Source: Bacteroidota bacterium
Lineage (GTDB): Bacteria > Bacteroidota > Bacteroidia > Chitinophagales > Saprospiraceae
Assembly (NCBI GenBank): GCA_030147525.1
Contig: JASBVF010000056.1
Span: 1-64,000, forward strand
DNA: 64,000 nucleotides
Direction of reading: 5' to 3'
The position numbers and the translations under genes were made by a program. A model generated the notes under the pieces. That model searched no databases. It had not been told where the DNA came from and saw only the letters and a program-made list of their open reading frames with translations. This document shows, in pieces, positions 8,789 to 16,746 of the stretch (its first letter is position 1; every line of letters starts with the position of its first letter).

Positions 8789-8832
8789 AAATGCTGCGTT
8801 ATTTTGCTTCTTTTTGATGTTTTCTGCGTTTT

Positions 8833-8849
8833 AAAAACAAATTGTTTTT
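8833..8849. promoter_or_regulatory. 17-bp palindrome, copy 2
   Basis: Identical copy of the palindrome at 8772-8788, ending 14 bp before the integrase stop codon. The 61-bp spacing is about six helical turns, so the two sites would lie on roughly the same DNA face. Confidence 0.5.
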
Positions 8850-8863
8850 CAAAATTGATGCTT

Positions 8864-10072
8864 TCAGTCGTTGAAAATATCCATCGCCTTGTCCAGTTCC
8901 GAGTTTACGATTTTAGCATACACTTGGGTGGTTTTAATGGCGTTGTGTCCCAGCAGTTTTGAAACGTACTCGATGCGCATGCCTTTCCGCAGGGCACGGG
9001 TAGCGAAGGTGTGGCGAGAAGTGTGAAAACTGATGTGCTTATCGATGCCTGCTTTTTTGGCGATAGTTTTCAGATTTTTATTGGCGTAGGCGGTGTTGGA
9101 GGAGATGGCATTGAACAGTGTTTTACCTTTGGAGTAGTCCATATCATTTTGGAGGAAGGGAAAAATGAAGTCGGTAGGCTTAGCGTCTGGTTTGAGATAC
9201 CGCTGGAGCATGACCAACGCTTTGTTTGGAAGCTTGACGGAAATCTGTTCTTTGGTTTTCTGCATAGTAACGGTGATGTGGGTTCCGTTGAAATTATGCC
9301 ATTTCAGTTGGAGCAGGTCGGAGATACGCAGGCCGCCTGCGTAGGATGAAAAAATGTATAGGTTACGATGGTGGTTGATGACCTGGTCTTCGGGGAGCGG
9401 CAGATTTTCAATTTTGTTAATTTCCTCTTCGGTCAAGTATTCCTTGGTGGTGTTTTCCCAACTGAGTTTGTACCGTGGAAAAGGGTTTACCCCTGGTTCT
9501 ATGATTTCTTCCCGCACGGCGGCGTTCATCAGTTTACGAATCACTTTCAGGTTGGCGTGGACGGTATTGGTGGTGTTGCCCAATTTGTTTCGGAGGTAAT
9601 GTTCGTATTTTTTGAGAAAGTGGTAGTTGACTTCTTCGAAGGTCAGGTCTTTTCCTTTCAGGTATTTTTTCAGCTTTTTCAGGACGGAGCGGTTGTGGGC
9701 ATAAGTGCCCAATTTATTGGTATCTTTCAGTGCCTCATTGGATTCTTTGAAGTATTCCAGGAAACTGGGGATGGTTTTGCCTTTGACGTTTTCCTTGATG
9801 GAAAGGGTGGAAATGCTTTTGTTTTCGGTTTCCAGTTCGAGAGCGACACCTTCGGCTTCGGCAATTTTTTGAGCCAGGAAGTTGTTGAGGCGCACGGAGT
9901 TGGGATGTTTTTTCTTCACACGCTGCTTTTGATCATCCCAAACTTCAGGGTGAACCTTGATGCCAAGTGACAGGAATTTGGTCTTGCGATCCTTGATAAT
10001 TCTCAGGTAAAGTGGCATTTCGCCATTTGCGTCTTGCTTGTTTTTCTTGAGGAGAAGGGTAACGGTTGCCAT
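8864..10072 (-). CDS. Tyrosine site-specific integrase
   Basis: A 402-residue tyrosine recombinase. The N-terminal arm-binding domain (~1-90) has the Bacteroidota form (LYLRIIKDRKTKFLSLGIKV), followed by a SAM-like core-binding domain (~100-195) and the catalytic domain (~210-395). The expected residues are present: R249 in AGGLRISDLL, H350 and R353 in HTSRHTF, H376 in LLGHN and the nucleophile Y385 in VYAKI. Length and order are typical, so it should be active. It is the outermost gene of the element, and a tRNA-like att fragment lies about 170 bp beyond its start. Confidence 0.93.
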   Translation of the reverse strand: MATVTLLLKKNKQDANGEMPLYLRIIKDRKTKFLSLGIKVHPEVWDDQKQRVKKKHPNSVRLNNFLAQKIAEAEGVALELETENKSISTLSIKENVKGKTIPSFLEYFKESNEALKDTNKLGTYAHNRSVLKKLKKYLKGKDLTFEEVNYHFLKKYEHYLRNKLGNTTNTVHANLKVIRKLMNAAVREEIIEPGVNPFPRYKLSWENTTKEYLTEEEINKIENLPLPEDQVINHHRNLYIFSSYAGGLRISDLLQLKWHNFNGTHITVTMQKTKEQISVKLPNKALVMLQRYLKPDAKPTDFIFPFLQNDMDYSKGKTLFNAISSNTAYANKNLKTIAKKAGIDKHISFHTSRHTFATRALRKGMRIEYVSKLLGHNAIKTTQVYAKIVNSELDKAMDIFND

Positions 10073-10245
10073 GATTTGTTTTATTTTTCGGTTTGCTCCT
10101 CAAATTTACTGAATAGGTACAACAAATGGTACAACATTTATTGCTTTTATTTGCAACTTTTTGCTTTATTTTGAAAAATAAATTTTGATTTTAACTGATT
10201 ATCAAGCAATTGACGAAGAAACAAATAATTTTAAAAATGAAAAAT

Positions 10246-10262
10246 AAGTCCTGTCGGGATCA
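10246..10262 (+). other. Candidate att site: 3' end of a tRNA gene
   Basis: AAGTCCTGTCGGGATCA reads as the end of a tRNA: the last T-loop bases AAGT, the 3' T-stem strand CCTGT, a 7-nt acceptor strand CGGGATC and discriminator A. No matching 5' half is present, so it is a fragment. It lies outside the integrase gene at the end of the element. Tyrosine integrases commonly use tRNA 3' ends and leave such a duplicate. The complete tRNA would be expected at the other end, to the left. Confidence 0.5.
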
Positions 10263-10274
10263 CGATTATTTTTG

Positions 10275-10313
10275 AAAAAAGCCTTGTAGGTCAAAGACCT
10301 ATGAGGCTTTTTT
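10275..10313. terminator. Bidirectional Rho-independent terminator
   Basis: AAAAAAGCCT...AGGTCAAAGACCT...AGGCTTTTTT forms a strong stem-loop with an A-tract before and a T-tract after, so it can stop transcription in both directions. It lies 36 bp beyond the stop of the large minus-strand FG-GAP gene and closes the CRTAC1 cluster. Confidence 0.85.
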
Positions 10314-10348
10314 GTTGTATAGCGGATCAGAAACTATCGCCCAGGTCG

Positions 10349-13300
10349 TCATTTTATTTCAAAAACTTCTCGCCTGAAATTCTTGGTGTTCACCTTCCGT
10401 GTATTGTATTTTTTCAAATACTCCAGGTGCTCAGCGTCGGAAGGAAACGATTCCTCTTTGCCGTAAGGATACCTCGTCATGGCGTGAAAAGGCAGCGGGT
10501 CCACCGTCTTGCCATGAGCCGTGTTGAGGTCTCCGTCTTTAATCCAGCCTTCACTGTAGATCAGGAAATCCCGTTTCCATCCGGCGGGCAGCGGTGGCAG
10601 CACATTGGCATCGAAGGAGACTGTCATTTCATCGCCGGAATTCATGATGACCAATTTATCATCCACCTCGGCGAGCAAGGAAACCACTTCCCCGAAACGG
10701 GTGTAGCTCCCGATGAGGTCACGCCATTTCGGCCCCTTTTCGACTTTAGAATAATCGAACCAGTGGGGGCCGTAGCGACCGCCTTTGCGGTACAGCGCCG
10801 AAAAGCCACGGTAGTGCAAATCAGCTCCGATCGGTTTAAGGCGGGAAGCTCTGACCTTGCTTGGCTTCGCCTTAGGCGCAAAGAAAATTTCATCCCAGTA
10901 AATCTGCATGTTGGTGCGGATTCTGACCCGACGGTCTTTTGACAAAAACTTCCCGCTCAGGTCTACAATCATCAGTTTGTCCTTGCCCATGGGAAAACCC
11001 ATGTTAGGAATGACCGTTTGCCACTCCCCTTTTTTGTTGATTACCTGCAATTGGGGCGGTATCACCTCCAGCTTGGAGGACTGCCCGAGCGCCACATTGA
11101 TGCTGGCATCGGACGGGAAAATCCAGCCGTTCATGAAGAGCACAACGTCGTCAGGGGGGAGATCTTTACCAGGGTCGAGCACCAAATCATGGGTTTCCGT
11201 GATGCCCTGGTATTCGTCGAGTTGGAAATTTGAAATGTACCGGTCGTCCTTTTTCAAAATCAATGGCAACACATCGGTCCCTGCTCCATCGTTGGCCGAC
11301 ACAGGCGAAAACTTCTTTTGCACCGCAAAAAGCTCGTACTCGTTCGAGTAGGGCGGTAGCGTAAATTTTTCATCTACAAAGACCTCCTCGGTTGCAGGGT
11401 GGTCGATGGCGACCATTTCGAGGTTGTCGAAGTAGGCCGTTTCCCAAAGCTCCTCAGTCACCTGAATGATGTATTTGCCTCCCTGGGGTTTCATCATTTC
11501 ACCTGGAATTTTCAGGTATTCCTGCGAGGGGTCGGCGGGTGCATAGGCTGTGTTGGCACCCATGATCCCAAGCGGCATACCCAGGGCACTTCGCCACATC
11601 ATGTCTTTGAAAAACACATATTTCTCCCCGTCCCAGGTGTACAGGAAGGCACAGGATCCCTTCAGAGCCTCAGCCTCCAGCAGTTCCTGATCGGTTCCGG
11701 GGAAATATAAATATTGTGCAACGCCATTTGTCCAGAGTATCCGCACCACGTCGGCTTTCAAATGTGATCCAAGACCAAAATGCATGTTTGGTTCGGTGAC
11801 AACCTTTGTTTGGTAAAGTTCCCTGGAGCGCAATTCCACTTTGGCTCCTATTCCAAAATGGTTGTTCTTACCGCTGCCGTCACGCCGAGCCATCAATTTC
11901 AGCCTTAAATAATGGTTCATGCTACCGCCTTCGTTCTCCAGAATTTGAAAATCTCCTTTTAAATTGGCAGCAAATACATCCAGATCGCCATCTTTATCAA
12001 AATCGGCGGTGCCAATTTGACGGGCGGAAACAAGGCTTGCGGGTAAAAGATTTGAAACATCTTCAAAATTGCCTCTGCCGTCGTTGTGAAACAAAAATGC
12101 CCCTCTGCTTCCACTCCTTACCGGCCTGCCTACCACCATGATATCTAAGAAGGCATCATTGTCGAAATCGAAAAACATGGCGTCAAGCGCTTCAAGGTTT
12201 TTCAAAGCCTTCGCCCAGGGCGTTGGCACCGCCTTAAAGGTTCCGTCACCACGGTTGTTGAATAACTCAAGATTGCCGGGAGTTTTGGAGAGCAGGAGTA
12301 AGTCGGTGAAGCCGTCATTGTTATAATCTGCGGCAGCTACTGCCACTGCGGGTTTGGAACTTTGCAGTCCGCTGGCGGAGGTGACGTTGGTGAATTTGCC
12401 GTGCCGTTCGTTGGTGAACAGCAGACCGGACGTTTTATCATTTGTAAAAAACAAATCGAGGTCGCCATCATCGTCAAAATCAGCGAAAGCGGCGTCGGTG
12501 CAATGTGTAAGGGGTAGCCCCAGCCCCATTTCAGCGGCTTTTTCCGAAAATGAGCCGTCGCCGTTATTGCGGTACAGTAAGTTCGAAGCAGGCCGGACAA
12601 CGAGCAGGTCGAGGTCGCCGTCGTGATCAGCATCGAGGAACAATGCAGCGCTGCCCGACTCCCGATCGTCCGTTTTTGAATTGGGAGTTACGTTGGTAAA
12701 GCCACCGTTTTTATCATTTTTAAACAGCTCATTCGAACCATCTTTGACAATGTACAAATCGATGTAGCCGTCGTTGTCGTAATCGCCGAATTTGGCGGCG
12801 GTTTCAAGTCCGGCAGGGCTATCTACTTGCCCGGTTTTATCTTCAAAATAAACGCCGTTCCGGTTTCGGAGGAGGCGCCCGGAATCTTGAGTGCTCACAT
12901 ACACATCCACGTAGTCATCACCGTCGAAATCTCCAAGTGTAAACTGGCTTGCCACCTCTTCCACTCCCGCTTTATCCTGACCCTGCTCAGTGGCGGAGAT
13001 AAGGCCCATCTTCACGGAAGTATCAAAGAATCGAATCCGGTTATAAATGGATTCACCTTCCCGGGCATAGGGCAAATCAAAATCGCTAAGGGTGAGCACG
13101 AGCAGACCTGTGAAAGTACCATCGGGACCTTTTAAATCTTTGAGACCGGATTGATACTGGCCTGTAACTGAGATAAAATTTCGGAACAAAATGAAGTTAC
13201 TTCCCGCAGTTGCAGTGTCAGAGGCATACAATGCTGCCATTGTTTTATCATAATATCCGGAAGGTTCTTCCGGGAATTCAGGGAAAATTTTTGGGAGTTC

Positions 13301-13891
13301 CTCCAGGTGCATAGTTGCTTCCTCATACCTGCCTTTTTTCATAAAAAGATCAATTAGATCGATCCTCGGCACCATGTTCCCGGGAGCTTTTTCCACTACC
13401 TGCTTAAGGTACTTTTCCCTGTTGGAATTGGCTGACTCATTTTCCGATTGGTCATAGATCAAGGCAAGGTTGTATAGTGCTTCCACATAGTCAGGGTCTT
13501 TTTCTAAAATTTTCCCAAACTCTTCGATAGCCTTGTCCGGTTGTTGAGTCAGTTCAAAATACCTGGCAGAAATCATTCGGATATCCAGGTTATCGGGAGC
13601 TTTTTTCAGTGCTTGTTTTATTCTCTTTTCAGCTTCTTCGTACCTGTTTTGTTTAAGATAAACGAGGGCAAGGTTTGCATAGGCGGTAGCATCGTCAGGC
13701 GCTTTGCTAATGAGTTGGAGATAGGTCTCTTCAGCGTCTTCCAACATGTCTTTTCCCAGGTATGATCTGCCTGTCAGCGTGAGAAACTGAATGTCCAATT
13801 CTCTTTTACTTCGTTCTTCTTCACTTTCACGACAGCTAAATAACATCCATGTCGAAGCTAATATCAGGGTGAATACGATAATGTTTTTCAT
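10349..13891 (-). CDS. TPR / FG-GAP / ASPIC-UnbV lipoprotein
   Basis: An 1180-residue lipoprotein (signal ends MLFSC, Cys20). Residues ~30-235 are TPR repeats (AYANLALVYLKQNRYEEAEK and relatives). Residues ~300-690 are FG-GAP/VCBS blades with Ca-binding DxDxDGxxD loops, such as DFDGDDYVDVYV and DYDNDGYIDLYI, probably a beta-propeller. Residues ~690-760 match the ASPIC/UnbV region (GIGAKVELRS, then HFGLGSHLKADVVRILW). The last ~400 residues, including SCAFLYTWDGEKYVFFKDM, form a further domain I cannot name. It is the last gene of a seven-gene minus-strand run. The TPR part suggests protein-protein contacts at the periplasmic or outer surface. No enzymatic motif is seen. Confidence 0.75.
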   Translation of the reverse strand: MKNIIVFTLILASTWMLFSCRESEEERSKRELDIQFLTLTGRSYLGKDMLEDAEETYLQLISKAPDDATAYANLALVYLKQNRYEEAEKRIKQALKKAPDNLDIRMISARYFELTQQPDKAIEEFGKILEKDPDYVEALYNLALIYDQSENESANSNREKYLKQVVEKAPGNMVPRIDLIDLFMKKGRYEEATMHLEELPKIFPEFPEEPSGYYDKTMAALYASDTATAGSNFILFRNFISVTGQYQSGLKDLKGPDGTFTGLLVLTLSDFDLPYAREGESIYNRIRFFDTSVKMGLISATEQGQDKAGVEEVASQFTLGDFDGDDYVDVYVSTQDSGRLLRNRNGVYFEDKTGQVDSPAGLETAAKFGDYDNDGYIDLYIVKDGSNELFKNDKNGGFTNVTPNSKTDDRESGSAALFLDADHDGDLDLLVVRPASNLLYRNNGDGSFSEKAAEMGLGLPLTHCTDAAFADFDDDGDLDLFFTNDKTSGLLFTNERHGKFTNVTSASGLQSSKPAVAVAAADYNNDGFTDLLLLSKTPGNLELFNNRGDGTFKAVPTPWAKALKNLEALDAMFFDFDNDAFLDIMVVGRPVRSGSRGAFLFHNDGRGNFEDVSNLLPASLVSARQIGTADFDKDGDLDVFAANLKGDFQILENEGGSMNHYLRLKLMARRDGSGKNNHFGIGAKVELRSRELYQTKVVTEPNMHFGLGSHLKADVVRILWTNGVAQYLYFPGTDQELLEAEALKGSCAFLYTWDGEKYVFFKDMMWRSALGMPLGIMGANTAYAPADPSQEYLKIPGEMMKPQGGKYIIQVTEELWETAYFDNLEMVAIDHPATEEVFVDEKFTLPPYSNEYELFAVQKKFSPVSANDGAGTDVLPLILKKDDRYISNFQLDEYQGITETHDLVLDPGKDLPPDDVVLFMNGWIFPSDASINVALGQSSKLEVIPPQLQVINKKGEWQTVIPNMGFPMGKDKLMIVDLSGKFLSKDRRVRIRTNMQIYWDEIFFAPKAKPSKVRASRLKPIGADLHYRGFSALYRKGGRYGPHWFDYSKVEKGPKWRDLIGSYTRFGEVVSLLAEVDDKLVIMNSGDEMTVSFDANVLPPLPAGWKRDFLIYSEGWIKDGDLNTAHGKTVDPLPFHAMTRYPYGKEESFPSDAEHLEYLKKYNTRKVNTKNFRREVFEIK

Positions 13892-13929
13892 GAAACAAGA
13901 TATTTGGTAACCTTATTCGGAATTCCAGT

Positions 13930-14790
13930 CTACTTGATTTTTTTTCTTAAATCCTTCAAAAAGGCATCGAGGCTTCGATAGGATTTTCCGAGGGCCTGGT
14001 CAACCTGCTCCGCTTCTACTTCTGGCAATTCTTTCGTAAACTGGATGAAGATGGATTTATTCGTTACGTCGCCAAAGCTTTTTCCCTTTTTTGTGTCACC
14101 CTCGCCAATCACTTTGTGCAGGTTACTGTCGTCCGGTTTGGCATATTTTACTGCTGTGTTAAACAAGTCTCTGGCATGTGCCGCATCACCTTTTTTCCAA
14201 GCCACGTAGCCGCCCAGATAATAGGCTTCAATGCTTTTGAAATTAGATCCTGTTACAGCTTTGAAATCTTTGGCAGCATCATTCAGTTGCCCCCGGATGA
14301 GTTTGACTTCGCCCAATGACAACACTGGCCCGGATTCTTCTTTGTTGATTTTCAGCGCTTCGAGGCAGGCGCTTTCGGCCTTGCCGATGTCAAACAACTC
14401 GTCGCTAATGAGATAGAGATTTCCAAGTTGCATAAAAGACCGGGAATTTCTCGGATTGACCTGTGCAAGCTTTTGCCAATATTGCTCTGCTTCCCGGTGC
14501 CGGCCAAGTTCTAAGTACATATTTCCCAAATAATACAGCGCATCCTCATGCTCGCCGTTCAAATCCAGCGCATCGTGGTAGGTTTGGGCTGCCTGTTCCC
14601 ACTGGTCGTTCATTCGCAGATCGGTCGCCTTGCGGTAAAGTTCCCAAAACTTGATGATCTTCTCCTTTTCGATGGCAGTATGACCGCTTTTCGCTTGTTC
14701 CGGTTCTGCTGCCGGTTTGTTTTTGTTAATGGTAATGAATACGAACAGTGCGGCGAAAACAGCCATGGCTGCCAGGGCTACTTTTTTCAT
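13930..14790 (-). CDS. Membrane-anchored TPR protein
   Basis: A 286-residue protein with an N-terminal hydrophobic segment (residues 3-21) that could be an uncleaved anchor or signal. About five TPR-like helix pairs follow, for example EQAAQTYHDALDLNGEHEDA and LYYLGNMYLELGRHREAEQY. The C-terminal ~60 residues (GEGDTKKGKSFGDVTNKSIF onward) are predicted helical and lack TPR signatures. It lies 11 bp downstream of a CRTAC1 gene and 38 bp upstream of the TPR/FG-GAP lipoprotein, so the three are very likely one transcript. Its probable role is an assembly or scaffold protein for the neighbouring secreted proteins. Confidence 0.7.
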   Translation of the reverse strand: MKKVALAAMAVFAALFVFITINKNKPAAEPEQAKSGHTAIEKEKIIKFWELYRKATDLRMNDQWEQAAQTYHDALDLNGEHEDALYYLGNMYLELGRHREAEQYWQKLAQVNPRNSRSFMQLGNLYLISDELFDIGKAESACLEALKINKEESGPVLSLGEVKLIRGQLNDAAKDFKAVTGSNFKSIEAYYLGGYVAWKKGDAAHARDLFNTAVKYAKPDDSNLHKVIGEGDTKKGKSFGDVTNKSIFIQFTKELPEVEAEQVDQALGKSYRSLDAFLKDLRKKIK

Positions 14791-14801
14791 GATAAAATTT
14801 A

Positions 14802-16613
14802 TTAGCGCTTTGTACTCTTATCCCCCTCCACGATTTTAATGATTTGATTGGCTTCAAAATCTGTAAAGGTCTGTTTTGTCCCCGAGGGCCACGTAATAAA
14901 AAGTGAATCAATTCGAGTAGTTTGACCCAAACCAAAATGCTGAACCGGACTGTTTTGGGAGCAGTAGGAACCCTGAGCCCCAACCTGCTGTATCAGTGTA
15001 GCTGACTGAGTGACCAGCCGAAGTTCGGCGCCGAAGGCGGATGTGTTACTTTTTTTACCTTCCAGGTGTATCTTCAGCCAGTTGTTTTTGTTGCCGCCTT
15101 CGTTTCTTAAAAGTTGCGCAAGGCCGCAGTTATTGACAATGAAAATATCCACGTCGCCGTCATTGTCGTAATCGCCGAAGGCGGCGCCTCGCCCGACGTG
15201 TTCCTGTTTAAAAACGTCCCCGCTCACGGGCGACACTTCAAAGAAACCCTCCTGTTTTCCTTTGTTCCAAAAAAGCAGATTGCGCATGGGGACCAGCAAT
15301 TCAGGATTGTCTTTTTGCTGAAAAGTGCTGCCGTTCACGACAAAAAGGTCAGGCTGCCCGTCGTTATCGTAATCAAAAAATGAGGTTCCCCAGCCGATAA
15401 AATCCAGGGCGATTTGACCGAGGCCAAAGCGATCTGCTTCGTCCATGAAACGCAACTCCTGCAAGGGGTTGTCGGCGGAAGTGAGCTGGGTGTGGAGGCT
15501 GCTGTACAGGGCATTTTCCTGCGCTATCCAGTGAGTGATGAACATGTCATAATCGGCGTCGCCATCCCAGTCGCCAACGGCGATGCCCATAGCGCCCCGG
15601 TAGTCAGCGACGAGAGCATTGTGGCTGATTTCAGTGAAGGTGCCATTGCCGTTGTTTTTATATAAAACATTGTCGGAAACATCGTTGGCGACGTAGATGT
15701 CAGGCCAGCCGTCCTGGTCGAGATCAGCCCAGGTGGCTGATAGACTACGGCCATTTTCGTTGGCTACTCCCGCTTTTTCGGCTATTTCAGTGAAAGTGCC
15801 GTTGCCGTTGTTTTTAAACAACAGGTTGCGCTCCGGCGGGAAGGAGGAAGGATTGATGCTTGCAGGAACTTCCACATCGTACTGCTTGCTGCTTTCTGTT
15901 GAGGTCTGGAAAGTATATTTCACATAGCCACAGACGTAGAGGTCGAGGTTGCCATCCCGATTGAAATCTCCCCAGGTAGCACCTGCCCAGAAACTATTAT
16001 AGCCTTCAAGGCCTGCCTTATCGCTTGTTTCGGTGAAAGTTCCGTCGCCGTTGTTGTGAAAGAGGTGGTTTTGGCCGTAGGCCGAAACGAAAAGATCGGT
16101 CCAGCCGTCGTTGTCGTAATCGCCCCAGGCAGCTCCAATGCCCCAACACCTGATGCCTACGCCTGCTTGCTTACTCACATCAGTGAAGGTGCCGTCGCCA
16201 TTGTTGTGGTAAAGGGTGCAGGTTGCGGGCGAATCCTGGAGTACCTTGCTGTCGTCGGTGATGGGGCCGGCGAAATTCACTACGAAGAGATCAATCCAGC
16301 CGTCGTTGTCGTAATCGCCCCAGGCAGCTCCGGAGCCCATGTCTTCCGGCAGCTGGATACTTCGCTCGCCCTGGAAATGGTTGAAATTGATTCCGGCAGC
16401 TTTCGTTGCGTCGACGAAAGTCACTTTCGGATAGTCCTCCGGGATATCACGGTTCAGGTCGGTAGTCAGGCCTTCGGTGTTGGTGCCGGGCAGGTAGGTG
16501 TTTTTTTTCGGGGAAAGGACATACATTAATGTCAAAATGGCTGCAACCATCACCATCCCCAGCAGAGCTGCGAAGACTACCTTTCTTCTGCGTTTAGGTA
16601 AATTTTCAAGCAT
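14802..16613 (-). CDS. CRTAC1-family FG-GAP/ASPIC protein
   Basis: A 603-residue protein with one N-terminal transmembrane segment (residues ~12-31, after a KRRRK cluster). It continues with the CRTAC1 layout: FVDATKAAGINFNH, then repeated GAAWGDYDNDGWIDLFV-type FG-GAP blades (~80-480), then an ASPIC/UnbV C-terminal domain (LEGKKSNTSAFGAELRLVTQ, VQHFGLGQTTRIDSLFITWP) at ~500-595. Six or more DYDNDG loops would bind Ca2+. It is homologous to the CRTAC1 protein at the head of the cluster. The molecular function of the family is not established. A nested inverted repeat separates it from the cytochrome gene upstream. Confidence 0.8.
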   Translation of the reverse strand: MLENLPKRRRKVVFAALLGMVMVAAILTLMYVLSPKKNTYLPGTNTEGLTTDLNRDIPEDYPKVTFVDATKAAGINFNHFQGERSIQLPEDMGSGAAWGDYDNDGWIDLFVVNFAGPITDDSKVLQDSPATCTLYHNNGDGTFTDVSKQAGVGIRCWGIGAAWGDYDNDGWTDLFVSAYGQNHLFHNNGDGTFTETSDKAGLEGYNSFWAGATWGDFNRDGNLDLYVCGYVKYTFQTSTESSKQYDVEVPASINPSSFPPERNLLFKNNGNGTFTEIAEKAGVANENGRSLSATWADLDQDGWPDIYVANDVSDNVLYKNNGNGTFTEISHNALVADYRGAMGIAVGDWDGDADYDMFITHWIAQENALYSSLHTQLTSADNPLQELRFMDEADRFGLGQIALDFIGWGTSFFDYDNDGQPDLFVVNGSTFQQKDNPELLVPMRNLLFWNKGKQEGFFEVSPVSGDVFKQEHVGRGAAFGDYDNDGDVDIFIVNNCGLAQLLRNEGGNKNNWLKIHLEGKKSNTSAFGAELRLVTQSATLIQQVGAQGSYCSQNSPVQHFGLGQTTRIDSLFITWPSGTKQTFTDFEANQIIKIVEGDKSTKR

Positions 16614-16632
16614 TAGTCAGCGATTGTATCTC

Positions 16633-16745
16633 TTGGCTTTTGGCTGTTGGCCATTGGTTTGATGAAAATTTTTAAAAGGACAAGAGTTGACAACTTTTGA
16701 AAAGATGTCAACTCCCGTAAGTGCAAGCCAAAAGCCAATGGCCAA
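16633..16745. repeat. Nested inverted repeat between CRTAC1 and cytochrome genes
   Basis: Outer arms (CTTGGCTTTTGGCTGTTGG.. at 16633 and CAAGCCAAAAGCCAATGG.. at 16724) are near-complementary. Inside, GAGTTGAC...GTCAACTC (16684-16714) forms a second stem. The element starts immediately after the cytochrome stop codon on the minus strand. The unit TTGGCCATTGG also occurs inside the gene near 6897. Confidence 0.65.
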
Positions 16746-16746
16746 T

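Noticed and set aside
10246-10262. A functional tRNA gene
   Set aside because: Only the 3' T-arm half and acceptor strand are present; the upstream AT-rich sequence cannot form the D- and anticodon arms.
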